Shown in pieces: positions 1 to 11,402 of a stretch of 64,000 nt of DNA. The stretch is from Paragordius varius. Its lineage: Eukaryota > Nematomorpha. The stretch is from contig OZ176051.1 of NCBI GenBank assembly GCA_964247055.1, forward strand, positions 8,494,001-8,558,000, read 5' to 3'. The translations under genes and the position numbers were made by a program. The notes beneath the pieces were generated by a model. That model searched no databases. It was given only the letters and a program-made list of their open reading frames with translations, and was not told the DNA's origin. Within the stretch, counting starts at the first letter, position 1. The number at the start of each line of letters is the position of its first letter.

Positions 1-893
1 TTTCGAACTATAGAAACAAGATGTACAGATCTGGCTTTTCAAATTTTTAATTTTATAAAAAAAAATGTTTTTCAGAACGGATAAAAAATTCAGTTATAAT
101 ATTATTTGAACACTGAAATATTATAAAAAAATGTTTTAAAATAATTAGCCCAACTTGTCCAATAATATTGATATTTAAAGGATAGTATATCTTAAAAATT
201 TTATTTAAAGATATTTTCTTCTGTTTGAGGTTATCTTGATAATTTTTTAACATTTTTCTTTCTATGGTTCGATTATAACGCCTAAATTCTATATCTACAT
301 TTTATCACCAATTACTTTAAACCATTGCATAGAAAATAAAATAATAAATAACTCAATATATATATCTTTAAACTGTAAACTTATTTGTTGGACAAAATTA
401 ACCTGTAAAAGTTAACTATGGCACAATATCACTATGTATATTTGCTGATTCTTTATATGTCATAAAAATTTTTGCTTGAGTTTATTCTTGATCAGAAGAT
501 TTTCTCATTAGGTGTTTGGTATAAATGTCAAATTTTGTAGATACCTTTGCTTACCGTGTTGACAATAAAATTTTGTCTGTTTTTTTTTCAGTTGATTTTA
601 AAATTCGAGGTTAGTATGATAATATTGTATTAAAAATATTAACACATTTTATATGTTTTTCACACTTCCAACTATTTTAAAATAGTCACTAAATTGTAAA
701 CATTTAAAAAGTATAAAAACATAGGTATAGTTTCTTTTCTTCTTTATTTCAAAGAGGTAATAGATTTAACTGTGTAACCGGCTTTTCCTCGGTGCCCTAA
801 GCTCTGATAAATAATTTGTATCAGGATTAACCAGTTGAGTTTTTACCTTCATTGTTTACCAGATATAGGCCTCATTTATTTAATGCTTATAAT
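1..893. other. AT-rich sequence, no gene recognised
   Basis: This is intergenic, very AT-rich sequence. The only long open frame is a 66-codon one of low complexity, with no start context or family resemblance. I see no RNA gene, repeat boundary or convincing exon here. Confidence 0.5.
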
Positions 894-1188
894 TACCATT
901 TGCAGTTCATATTCAACCTCGAACAATTCAAATTCACCCTTGAACAATTTGGATTCACCTTCAAAATAAATTATGTGTTTTTGAACTAATATAACTCATT
1001 ATTAATATAAAATATATCTCTATGTCATAGTTATTTTTTTAGTATTATTTTAATTTAAAACAAAATTTTATGTTTTATATCTATAAAAATATAGGTAGTT
1101 TTTAAAACACATATAATTTATTTGAGGGTGAATTTGAATTGTTCAAGGGTGATTATTTGTTTAAGGGTGATAAGAATTGTTAATGGTA
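894..1188. mobile_element. Foldback/MITE element with TACCATT ends and tandem subrepeats in its arms
   Basis: The element begins TACCATTTGCAGTTC and ends with the inverse (AATGGTA). Each arm is built from short direct repeats of the type TTCACCCTTGAACAATT, which appear as AATTTGAATTGTTCAAGGGTG on the far side. The centre is AT-rich filler. Two relatives lie at 28,306-28,580 and 28,811-29,137, and a divergent one at 7,964-8,556. It has no coding capacity. Flanking TA is consistent with a TA target duplication, but this is inferred from single sites. Confidence 0.7.
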
Positions 1189-1237
1189 TAGAATATGACC
1201 AAATAATCATTGAATCAAGCCACAAAACATATAATGG

Positions 1238-1585
1238 TTAATGTTTAAATGCAGCTCCGTATATATTATGTGCATTCAGCACCGTTATAAAAATAATTTC
1301 GTCCACAATGTTTGTCACATTAGTAAAATTTATTAATTTTGTATAAATGAAAACGTCAAACTTGCTAAATAGATTATCTGAAAACAATTTGAATACAGTA
1401 AAAATCGAATATATAACGTAAATATAACTAGTAAAGACTAAGCCTTTTACCAAAAATAAGTAGGTGGCATTATATAAATCGTATATCACTGTTGTAAAAT
1501 ATAAGTTGATGCATAGATAGGTGCAATACCATATTTGCCACCAGAATAAAAATATTAATTGAAAAAAGTATTTTTTATCTAACAT
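1238..1585 (-). other. Open frame of 115 codons, hydrophobic, unknown
   Basis: The frame translates to a protein very rich in Phe, Tyr, Ile and Leu, with several hydrophobic runs that could be membrane segments. I recognise no family. Splice sites and start context are not decisive, and in sequence this AT-rich a hydrophobic frame of this length can arise by chance. It could be an exon of a membrane receptor, but I rate this unlikely. Confidence 0.15.
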
Positions 1586-1611
1586 CCCATTACTTTGTAT
1601 TAGATCCTAGA

Positions 1612-2600
1612 GCGATTATTTTGAATATCTCAAAAATTAAAAGTATTATGCTGAATTTAAAAATATGCTTTCGTCAGAAGCGCATTATACAAAAAAATTT
1701 TAAACATTTTAGCCGCCATTTTTTTCTCTATAAATTATTTGAAGCATCAGTCAAATGAATGTGTATTATGGTTAAAAATGTATATAATTAACTTTAAGAA
1801 GCTTTAACAGCAAAAACTTGAATATTTTGATTTTAATATCAGCTTTTCTTTCAATCGTATTTGGAGCTGTCCCGATTTAGACTCTATAAGTCACAAAATT
1901 GTAAAAAATATAAGCTTTTTTATGTAATACATGTGAACAATGTTTGATAATTAAATTTTAACTAAAATAATTTTCAAAACATTGGTTTACGCACATAATT
2001 GAGCTCTGCGACATAAAACTACCCCAAGAGGTAAACTAGGACAAAAAGGTGAAAAGATATGGAAATGTTAAAAATGAGTAGTGTTTTATAATAATCACTT
2101 AATCGTTTTTCCTTTTTAGGATAATATTCAATGTTTTTTACTCATTAATCAATTAAACATTAATTGCATGCCGATCCCAAACTAGTTACGGCTTTAAAAC
2201 TTCATTACATTAAATTTTTTATCTGCGTTGACATTTGGATAGTGAGAGTTTTGAAAATTTAATACCCTTATCTCTTGTATTAGATTAAAAACATAGAATT
2301 CTTACAGTTTTTTAACTTCTATAGTCCCGAATTTGAATAAATCCGTGATAGAAGCAAACAGCTGATATTGAAATTAATAATATTAAACATTCTGAGTTAA
2401 TCATTTATATTTTACCATAATATACATTTGACTGTTGTATTAAATTCAAAAAAATAAAGAAAATGGCGGCGAAAAAGTTTGAGATTAGGTTTTTATAATT
2501 TATATTTTTAGAATATTTTTGTATTATGGGCCTAAAAGGCTAAGGAAAACATATTTTTAAATTTGGCACAATACTAAAAATAATTTTTTAGATATTAAAA
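1612..2600. mobile_element. Long inverted-repeat element, non-coding
   Basis: About 200 bp at 1,612-1,810 reappears inverted at about 2,390-2,600. Clear landmarks are GCCGCCATTTTTTTCTCT against AGAAAATGGCGGCG, GTCAAATGAATGTGTATTATGG against its near complement at about 2,420, and the outer AATATCTCAAAAATT against AATATCTAAAAAATT. The 580-bp centre has no open frame. A related fragment lies near 53,060-53,420. The likely nature is a decayed non-autonomous TIR or foldback transposon. Confidence 0.6.
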
Positions 2601-3405
2601 TTTACATAACCCTGGGTATGTAGTGTTAATTATTAGAAATATACGTTATATTATACACACTTTTTAAATGTTTTTAACGAAAATTGGATATAATTTTTAA
2701 AATTAACCATTTAAATTGGGAGTCATATGATTGGAGATAGTTTTCAGGGTTCCGGGTGGGCTAATATGTTGTAGATTTTGAATTGAATCTTGTAAATCAT
2801 TGGCCATTTTGCATCTGAAATATAAAATAATATAAAACTTATTTTAAGGGTATTTTATCGTATTTTGTTCTAAGGGTATTGAGTCGTAATACTAATATTA
2901 AATAATTTAAGGTAGTGTGTGCAAATATGTACATTTGTTAAAAAATTTTGAGACCATGTAAGGTGATTTTGTTTGATAAAAACATAAAAAGCACAAGGCA
3001 AGAAAACAGGATTCTATTAATTAGAATAATCAAGTATATGCATAAACTAATTAAGTGTACCATCAGGCCTATTCACCATGGCTAAGAAATGCTACGTATC
3101 TCATCTTATTTTGTTAAAAAGTAACTTACCTCGAAAAATGATTATTGGTTTACGTAATTCCAGTTTTTTACTTCTGATACCTGTTAAAAACATTGTTCTT
3201 AACAATTAAAACTATCATCCTTAATAGCATAAAATTGGGTGCAATAGGGTACTTTAAAGAATTTACAAATTTATAAAAAGGGTTTCCAACAAACGTGAAA
3301 AGCTGCCTTAATTTAAAATTTATAAATATGTAATTTTCGAAATTAATATCGGCTTAATTAGCGATAAATATGGCGTTTTTGTAGAAGCTAATAGGCGTGA
3401 AGGAA
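2601..3405. other. AT-rich sequence, no gene recognised
   Basis: No open frame of note, no repeat boundary and no RNA gene are visible. This stretch separates the inverted-repeat element from the old Helitron that begins at 3,406. Confidence 0.5.
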
Positions 3406-5071
3406 TCTATATATTTATAAAAATGGAAAGGCTTTGTGTCAGTTAAAACCGGTAGACCCGTTTAAATCCAAAAAATATAATCATTAATGAATGCCCCGAC
3501 TATAGCTTAGCCCTTTTTTTTGAATTAGGCCCCCAATGGCTCACCCCGTCTAAAAAACGGGTTTTTTCGAAAACACAAGTCCACAAAAATCGTGTCTTTG
3601 AGACAATTTTCCGGAAAACGTGTTGGATACTTTTTTTCGATTGCCCGAATAGTCGGCGCGCCTTTTTAATTTAGGCTCTCTTTTTACCCGCCCCCGTAAA
3701 ATGCCACTTTGTCCACAAAAATAATTTTTTAAATCTATTTTTGGCCCAAGGTATGAGACCGTAAAAATTCAATGAGGATTTCAGGTATTTCCTATTTTAG
3801 TCCAGCGTTTCTTTTATATTGGCTGCTGGGTAAGGAGATACCCGCCAAAAACTGACCCGTCATCGGAATAGCGTGCTTTGGGTCTAAATTTCAGAAAACC
3901 TATTAGGCCATATGAGTTCAATAGCTGCTTAAAATACCCGTAACAAGGCAATAGGTAGGGGCGGTTTTTTAAAATTAGCCGTTAATTAGGCCCTTCACGC
4001 CGTGAAAAAATGCGCCACAATAGAAGGATTTTTTAGTTGTAAGGTAATTTTTCCAAAAACTAATGAGAGCATATGGAATCAATCATGATTCCAAGTATTA
4101 TCCGTAAAAAGGTACAAATTTTAATCAAGCACTTTTTTGTATCAGCCTCTAGGTAGGGAGCTACCCGCCTATAACAGCGCCATCATATCGATACAGCATG
4201 CCTTTGGAGCCAAATTTCAGAAAACCTATGAGTCTAATAGGAACATATGGAATCTATGATAATTCCATATATTCCCCATATTAAGGGAAAAACTTTGTCC
4301 AGCGCTTTTTTATACCTGCCCTGGGTTAGTAGCGGCCAAAAACTGTGCCACTATATAGTATTGGAGCTATACGGAAAATTTATGAGGCAGGCCATATGAG
4401 CTCATTAAAAGCTTGTATTACCCGTAACTAGGTAAAAAAAAGTCAAGCGTTTTTTATTAGCCGTTAATTTGGGGCCTTTATGCCCTAAACTACGCCATAA
4501 TATAACGATAATTTAGCGCTGAGGTATTTTTTGAATAATCTATGAGACGATGGTATCAAAAGTGATCCCAAATATTTGCCCTATAAATGCTAAGCTCACC
4601 ATATAGGTCTATGGGTAGGGGTCAACCGGTTTAAATTGAGACGCCATACAAAAATGGCGTATTTTTGGAGCTAATTTAATATTTGCATACGAGTTCAGTT
4701 AACCACATTTCTGGGGATTGTATAATATCATTCTTTACTTTGAAATGGGACCACAAATGATTTACTCTTTATATCCCTTGATCCCAGATGTGTGAACACA
4801 ATCTCAAAATAAAACTTTTAACCATGATTTCGTAAAACAAAAATCTTAAAATAAATCCAATGATAGTTGAATATTAACTTTAATAAGGCAGTTTAAATAT
4901 GGTCAATTTCGAATAAACAATATTTGAGCCTATGCAAAAACCCGTAAAAGAAAAAATAAAGATATTCTTTTTATTAAATATGTTTTTTTACTTCTCCATT
5001 ACCTCTATTTATTGCGAATTATTAAGAATAGGTGACACTACGTCACGGCGAAGCGTGACAGAGCCACCTAG
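3406..5071 (+). mobile_element. Old non-autonomous Helitron, complete ends, with internal repeats
   Basis: The 5' end is TC, in TCTATATATTTATAAAAATGG, preceded by A. The first ~450 bp are recognisably the same as the young Helitrons at 30.5-37.4 kb. The 3' end has a hairpin, GTCACG-GCGAAG-CGTGAC (5,042-5,059), an 8-nt spacer and CTAG (5,068-5,071) followed by T, which is the Helitron terminal arrangement and A|T insertion site. The hairpin differs from that of the young copies. The interior (about 3,780-4,700) holds degenerate tandem units with recurring blocks such as AGCCGTTAATT and CCATATGAG. There is no Rep/helicase, so it is non-autonomous. Confidence is high for the 5' end and moderate for the 3' end. 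Confidence 0.7.
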
Positions 5072-5074
5072 TAA

Positions 5075-5330
5075 TCCATATATTTATGAGAATGTGGAAT
5101 AATGACGAATCAATTTTTCAAAAAAGTGAGGAGCCATACAAATAAAAATGAATTTTTTATTCACATATAAATGGATAGGGTAGAACCATGTTCTTAATTA
5201 GCCCCTCGGTTAGCCACCACGTGTGAAAGCAGGGGTTCAAAAATACGGCTACCAAAAACTTTAAGACAATTTTTGGGAAAACGGCAAGGATCATTCATAT
5301 TCAATATAGGAAATTTTTATTAATTTATTA
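5075..5330 (+). mobile_element. Decayed Helitron fragment in tandem behind the 3,406-5,071 copy
   Basis: Directly after CTAG-TAA comes TCCATATATTTATGAGAATGTGG, a mutated form of the Helitron 5' end. Diverged versions of the family interior follow (CACCACGTGTGAAA..., AGACAATTTTTGGGAAAACG). No 3' end is visible, and the boundary at about 5,330 is approximate. The CTAG-TAA-TC arrangement is the same as in the young array at 34,612 and 36,638. Confidence 0.5.
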
Positions 5331-5880
5331 GTGAACCGAACATATTTCATCCATTCAGCTCCACTTCTGTAAAATCACATTTTTGCAAAAAAAAGTTAAT
5401 TTTTAAACATATATAGATATACAGTTTAGATTCCTTTCTAAAGAGTAAGGACTTAAATTTGCTACCGGACATGTGAAGGCTTACATTCGCCCTCCCAGGG
5501 CTGATAGTGATGATGGAAAAATTGCGTAGTTTTAGGGTTTGAACTCTGGCACGCGTTGTAAGAGTATATTGAAAGTAAATCAACCTAATCTCTCGCTTAA
5601 AATTTAGAAATTTTTTAGTTTAACATGATTAGCAATACAAATAAAAGCCTAAATCAGATCTGATTAACAAACGATTTAAGAAAAAGTCCAACCGGTTAAT
5701 GCTAACGGTTCCAATATTTTTTTCAATATTTGAAGAAATAGATTAAATGTCAACTTATCAAACAACCCTAATGATTATGAGAATTATACAAGTGTACCCT
5801 TTGGTGATAATCTGAGTTATTGTTAAGCCATTATTAAAAAAAATATGCTTTTACACTATATATATATATTAATTTAAAAG
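5331..5880. other. AT-rich sequence, no gene recognised
   Basis: A 78-codon minus-strand frame at 5,347-5,583 has no start context, no family resemblance and a mixed composition. I do not regard it as a gene. Nothing else is visible. Confidence 0.45.
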
Positions 5881-6378
5881 CAGGGGTTTCCAACATGCGG
5901 CCCTCCAACACATTATGTTAGCCTGCGAAAAATTAGAATACCAACATATGTACTAAGTCTTAGTAAAATTATTTTTATACAAATTTTCTATATAAGTCTT
6001 TCGAATTTTGGCAACCAACCAAGCAAAAATGGCTGAAATAATTATTAGTTTTATTGTCTACCCATACTTTTTTACAGTAGTAATGCCCAAATATTTAAAT
6101 CTGGCTCGCCGCTTTTATTCAAATGCGACACGTACATCTTATTTGTGTTGGGCTTCCATGATATAAAGCATAAGAAATTTATCCAAACTTTTGGGATAAT
6201 TGCTTTGTATCAGAAAGTGGCAAAATTAGCGCACATCAAATTAAATAGAGTTTTTTGTTAAAGCTAAACACATTTTAAACTATTGTTATTATGAATCATA
6301 AAATATAATTAAAGGAAACAATAATTAAATAATTTTTTTGGCTGTTGGCTTGAAAAGTCTCAAATTTTTAAACCCCTG
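5881..6378. mobile_element. Probable hAT-type MITE
   Basis: The left end, CAGGGGTTTCCAACATGCGG, has the look of hAT termini. The right end, AAATTTTTAAACCCCTG, is the inverse of CAGGGGTTT. The ~498-bp interior is non-coding. The 8-bp flanks (TTTAAAAG and TATAATTT) do not match, so the target duplication is lost or the right boundary is wrong. Confidence 0.45.
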
Positions 6379-6695
6379 TATAATTTATAAAATAAACGCC
6401 GAGGGATCGCGTCATTAACATTCTTTAATACATGCCAAATTTTGCCATCAATTTTTTTAAATGAATACTTTTGTTGTAACCAAATTTATCGATTTAGAAG
6501 CATGGGACTGTAAAAAATTTATCAAAGAAGATTGGATGAAGATATCTATCACCTCAAAGGTATAAATGTTTCGTTCATCTTTGATCAAAGTTAAATATAA
6601 ATAATATTTTTAAAAATACTTAATTGAAAAGCACCCAAATCTTTTGATAAACTGAAAAATAAAAATTAGCAGCATCCGAGGTGGCCTAAAAATTG
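6379..6695. other. AT-rich sequence, nothing recognised
   Basis: No open frame, repeat boundary or RNA gene is visible between the hAT-type MITE and the inverted-repeat element. Confidence 0.4.
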
Positions 6696-7760
6696 AAATA
6701 TATATGTTCTTATAGGAAAATGTATCTCAGGATTATCATGGGGCTTTTGGTTTTGGGCCTTAGGAGTGATTTAAGAAAGTCACATATTTGTGGTAAATGC
6801 TCCATATCAGAATATGGGAAAATTTGCGCACATTAAATAACCTTTCTAATGAATGCTAGAGGTTTCATTTCAAAAAATATCAAGATATTATAAACTACAT
6901 ATAAAAAGCCAAACAATTTCAAAAAGGTATTTTTAGATGTGGGCTCCGTCCCAAATATTTTCTTCTAAAATCGGATATTCCTCTGAAAATAAAAGCATAT
7001 ATGCCGAGATTTCGCAAAAAAACTTTTGAATATATTCGATATACAAAAATACTATGCATATTTTCAAATTTTAATTTTTAGCAAAATTTGGCTGAAGCGT
7101 AATTCATACTAAATTGAGTCATGATAAAAACGGTTTAAAAACGTTTCAAGATATCATAAAGGCACTTTTTATATAAAATTCGTTGATGCTGAACATTTTT
7201 ATGACCTCAGAATTTCGATTAGAATGTTCTTTCGTCTTCAAATTTGTGTTAAATAAATTGTGATATTTTAAAAAAAATTCACGAAAATATAAATAGAAGA
7301 AGTGTTCTTGTAATATTTTAAAACAAACCGTTTTCGTGACTCAAAATAGTGTGAAGTACGCAACATAATTTTGCTAAAATTAACTTTTTGAAAAAGGATG
7401 CATTTATTTAATTTAAACTTTTTATTGCGAAATCCGGCGTTTTTGCTTTTAAGGGGGCTAACCCATTTTAGAAAATTAAAATTATTCATAATTTTCGGAA
7501 CCCACATCTAAAAATTAAAATGTTTTAAAAATATTGTTTTGCTTTTTATATGTAGTTATAATAATTCTAAATGATATTTTTTGGAATAAAGCCTATAGCT
7601 TTCATAAAAATATTATGAAAAAATGTGCGAAAATTTTGCCATTTTTTGATATGGAGTATTTACCATAAAAGTGTAAAAATTTTCTTAAATCACTCGTAAG
7701 ACCCAAAACCAAAAGCACTATGATAATCTTAATACATTTTCCTATTAGAATATATATATT
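6696..7760. mobile_element. Inverted-repeat element, ~1.06 kb, ~250-bp arms
   Basis: The left arm at 6,696-6,950 (TAGGAAAATGTATCTCAGGAT, then CATATCAGAATATGGG and AGATGTGGGCTCC) is repeated in reverse at 7,500-7,760 (CCCACATCT, then GATATGGAGTATTTACCA and AATACATTTTCCTATTAGAA). The ~550-bp centre has a 79-codon frame on the minus strand that is not recognisable. Half-copies of the arm occur at about 29,140-29,395 (same orientation) and 52,640-52,990 (inverted), so this is a dispersed family. It is probably a non-autonomous DNA transposon. Confidence 0.6.
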
Positions 7761-7963
7761 TTACCAAGTTATTTTTTATGTACATTATATTTATATAAAC
7801 ATAAATTCGCATAAGATTGAAATGAATGATTACCAAAACATTGAATAACAATTTTAATAGTGCCAGAGATTTAGCACATTTCTTTTTGGGAAAAGATTAA
7901 ATATAATTAAAAGGTCGATATATACTGTTAATACCATACCTATAAGTATCAGTAATTTTTATA

Positions 7964-8556
7964 TACCATTTGAACTTGAGTGTCCTTGAACACTTCAAGT
8001 TGGTCCTTCAACATTTCAAGTTGCTCCTTCAACTTCTTAAGTTTGGATTAAACCATAAATTTTGTATAAATTTAATTATTTTTTTAACCAAATTTTCTTG
8101 ATTAATTATATATTTCTTCATTTAAAATTAAACCAAATTTTGTATAAATTTAATTATTTTTTTAACCAAATTTTCTTGATTAATTATATATTTATTCATT
8201 TAAAATTAATATTTTTCATTTAAAAAAACCCCAATTTTGTTTCGAACTAATTTTTTCCAATTCAACAATATTATTCAATTATAAATGTTTTCAACTAAAA
8301 AAACTGTAATTAATAACCCTAAAAACTTATTTTTTCGATTATTTTTTTATTATTAAATATTTTTTAAGAAAACATATACGTTTCCTGAATAATTAAAACA
8401 TATTATTGATTTAGAGTTTGTAATTCAAGAAAATAGGTCAAAAACGATAAAATAAATCTAATCATACACGGTTTGATCGATAATTCTAAAAAACAAATTA
8501 TAAAAGTAGAAGGACCAACTCGAAGTGTTCTATGAACACTCTTGAAGTGCAATATA
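7964..8556. mobile_element. Foldback/MITE element related to the TACCATT family
   Basis: The left end, TACCATTTGAACTTGAGTG, is followed by short repeats CTTCAAGTTGGTCCTTCAAC. The right side carries GGACCAACTCGAAGTGTTC and CTTGAAGTG in inverted order. This is the same design as the elements at 0.9, 28.3 and 28.8 kb (arms made of ~20-bp direct repeats around an AT-rich centre), but the subrepeat sequence differs. The right boundary is approximate. Confidence 0.5.
8048..8215. repeat. Two-copy ~82-bp tandem repeat
   Basis: Two nearly identical copies in direct order each contain AACCAAATTTTCTTGATTAA and end TTCATTTAAAATTAA. They lie inside the centre of the foldback element and differ at only a few positions, so the duplication is younger than the element. 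Confidence 0.75.
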
Positions 8557-8860
8557 TGAACAGTTTTTGTACTATGCTAATTACTGTATCCCCGTCCATG
8601 TGCTTTTTGAGTTTCGGATCCAAATGACATTGTTATTTAATCAAATAATTATAATTATGATTTTGTGTCAATTTAAAATTTATTGTTATTTTATTAATGT
8701 GTAATAACGGCAAAGCATTAACATAAAAGCCATAATTTTGTGATAATGCCACTTTTCTCTAAAAATTTAAAAACTATATTATTATAAATCAACATAAAAA
8801 TTAAATTTTTGGAACCGTTTAGGACTTATTTAACAAGGGTTTGTAAAAAAAGCTTGATTC
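8557..8860. other. AT-rich sequence, nothing recognised
   Basis: No open frame or structured element is visible. The last eight bases (CTTGATTC, 8,853-8,860) are the left copy of the target duplication of the following hAT element. Confidence 0.5.
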
Positions 8861-9175
8861 CAGGGACGTACCGAGGGAGGGGGGCAAGGGGGTGCATCAT
8901 GCCCCGGGCGCCGTTATTTAGGGGCGCCTAAATGATTTTTTAAAATTAAATTTTAATTATGCAAAAATAATAAGAACTTTCAAATGAGATTTTTCAGCAA
9001 TTTAGGTAATAATCCCTAAAGTATATACTCTATTATTCACCTAATTAGTACCATAAAACGAGAATGAATGAACATTGTTGAGAGGGGAAAAAGAAAAATT
9101 TAATATGATAGATTTAAATGATATAATTGATAATTTTGCAATAAAAGCCAGAAAAATTTTTGTTGTTGTTGTTTG

Positions 9176-9433
9176 CTAAGGTCGATTCCGACTAACTGCA
9201 TCATTAAAGATATAGCTTCTCCATTCACTGCGATTACCGGATCTGGTGTTTAGTTCGGATAGTGATTGGTTGGTTTCTTTGAGGATGTTATCCATCCAAC
9301 GAATTCGTCTTCGCCTTCTTTTTCGGGCACCACTCACTTTCTCCAGCATCACTGATTTTTCAAGTGAGTTGGCTCTCATAATGTGCCCGAAGAAGGAGAG
9401 TTTTTGCCGTATTAAGCTGCCTAGAAGTGACAT
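9176..9433 (-). pseudogene. LINE C-terminal domain fragment
   Basis: The 85-codon frame contains LIRQKLSFFGHIMRANSLEK, an Arg-rich run and RWMDNI, ending in a WR motif. This is the conserved tail found after reverse transcriptase in RTE-like LINEs. It is separated from the RT frame at 9,699 by about 265 bp with interrupting stops. It is part of the broken LINE, not a host gene. Confidence 0.8.
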
Positions 9434-9698
9434 TTCTGGGTTAATTTTATTTAGATTAGTGGTGTTTGAAACTTTGTCTGTTTATTTTGTTTGAAGAAGT
9501 TTCCTCCAAACCCATAATTCGAAAGAATTTATTTGACGTTCGTCATATTTTTTCAGTGTCCAGCTTTCCCCCCCATACATGAATGTGGGAAAAACTGTAG
9601 CTTTGATTAATCTGATTTTGGTTTGTAGTTTAATGTCATGCGACATCCAAATCCTGTTATATTTAAAAGTTACTGCTTTAGCAATAGCAATTCTTCCT

Positions 9699-10301
9699 TT
9701 ATTTCTGGCGTAGAGTTGTTCTCACTGTTAATAATGTATCTAAGTACGTGTAGCTGCTAATTGTTTCGATCTGGTTGCCGTTGAGGATCATTGGATTGGT
9801 TTGAGCCTGATTTATTTGCATGACTTTTGTTTTTTCGAAATTGATATTTAATCCAAATTTTTTGCATTCAGTTGTAAACACTTGCAAGGCTTGCGATAAT
9901 GTGTCTACACTGTCTGCGAATAAGACTGTATCATCCGCGTAGTGAACGGATGTAAGTAGGTTTCCACCTACATTGATGCCATAAGTTTGTGGGATGTTTC
10001 TTATAATGCACTCCAGGTATGCGTTAAAAAGAATTGGTGATAAAACGCATCCTTGACGGAGGCCGACTTGTACCTTACATGAGTCAGATATACCGTGAGG
10101 TGTAGACATTACAGCCGTGGAATTCAAGTAAATTGAGAATATGACGTTAATTAGATGTGTTGACACTTCAAGTTGTTTTAGAGCTTTCCGTAGTTTATTG
10201 TGCTGTATGGAATCAAATGCTTTGGAAAAATCGACAAACATACGCAATTCTTTGTTAAATTCGATGTGTTTCTCGATTATCCACCTCATATTACATATCA
10301 T
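9699..10301 (-). pseudogene. LINE reverse transcriptase, palm/thumb fragment
   Basis: The 200-codon frame holds the core polymerase motifs: FVDFSKAFDS (motif A, first catalytic Asp), LRQGCVLSPILFNAYLE (motif B), HYADDTVLFAD (motif C, the two catalytic Asps) and FGLNINFEKTKVM (motif D). The catalytic residues are intact, but the frame is detached from the finger region (10,298-10,648) and from the tail. Confidence 0.85.
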
Positions 10302-10648
10302 ATCTCGGCATCCTCTACCTTTTCGAAAACCTGAATCGTGGATATCTCGGGGTCAAGAATGGTATTGAGTCGAAACTGTATTATTTTTAGGAAAACTTTG
10401 GACACCAGGTTTATGAGCGCTATGGTGCGATAGTTGTCGCACAGTTCTGGGTTACCCTTTTTTAAAATCGGAATCATAATGGATGTGCACCAATCCTCAG
10501 GAATTTTTTCCATCTTAAATATGGTTTGAAATAATTTGGTGAGTATATCGATTGGAATATATTTTATTATTTCAGTAGGGATGTCTCTGTGGCCCTCTGA
10601 TTTGCCGGTGCTAGAGTGTTTTATCGCGAGGTCCACTTCTTCTTTCAT
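10298..10648 (-). pseudogene. LINE reverse transcriptase, finger-domain fragment
   Basis: The 116-codon frame shows the pattern GKSEGHRDIPTEIIKY, WCTSIMIPILKKGNPELCDN and YRTIALINLVSKVFLKII, the N-terminal RT region of RTE and related LINEs. It overlaps the next piece by four bases in another frame, which indicates a frameshift. Confidence 0.8.
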
Positions 10649-10781
10649 AATAGGTGGTTCTTTTTGTTGAGTACGTTCGTTAATAGTCGGGGGGTTATTT
10701 ACATTGTATAGTTTGCTTATGTGTTTATGCCATAGTTTGTGAATTTCATCTTTTTCAGTGACGATGAGTTGTTGTCGTTTC

Positions 10782-11402
10782 TCATAGGTCCCTTATAAAA
10801 AACTTTTTTGTGTGGAATAATATTGTTTGCATGGGCAAAAAGGTTTCGGTTATTTTTGGCTCTGTTTCTAATTTTTCACATAGTTGGTCATAATACTTAA
10901 TTTTGTCCTCTCTTGCACTCTTCTGAAATTCACTGTTTAGTTGTTTGTATTCATCCCATTTGCATTTGATTTGGGATTCTCTACGTTTTTCTGCAATCTC
11001 GAGACTTTTGGTTGACAATTTTATTTTTTGTTTAATGCGTTCGAGAGGCCGAATAAATTCGTCGGCTGTGTCTCTGCAGATTGTATATATAGCGTTCCAA
11101 AAGAAGTTTATATCCTGATAGTTTTCGGAATTATGATCAAGACAATCGAAACGATTTGATAAAGCGGTCCTAAACTTGTCGTCGATTGTATCATAATCTA
11201 ATCTTGTTCTGGTGGGTTTGGATATTTTAGGAAGTTGTAATTTTATGCAGAGTTTGGCGATCAATAGGTTGTGATCGCTGTAGCAATCCGATCCTGGTAG
11301 GCATTTGACATTATGAAATGAACTTTTGTATTTTACCATACCTAATATGAAGTCAATTTGGTTACGGTATCTTTGACACGGGGAACGCCATGTGTATAGA
11401 CG
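10782..11402 (-). pseudogene. LINE endonuclease C-terminus and linker fragment
   Basis: The frame starts mid-domain at 11,402 with YTWRSPCQRYRNQIDFIL and continues to PGSDCYSDHNLLIAKLCIKL. The SDH triad residues of the AP-like endonuclease are present. A charged linker follows, with many Lys and Glu, towards the RT. The 5' truncation at about 11,405 is typical of incomplete reverse transcription at insertion. Confidence 0.75.

Noticed and set aside
9246-9494. Plus-strand frame of 82 codons
   Set aside because: It is the shadow of the minus-strand LINE tail.
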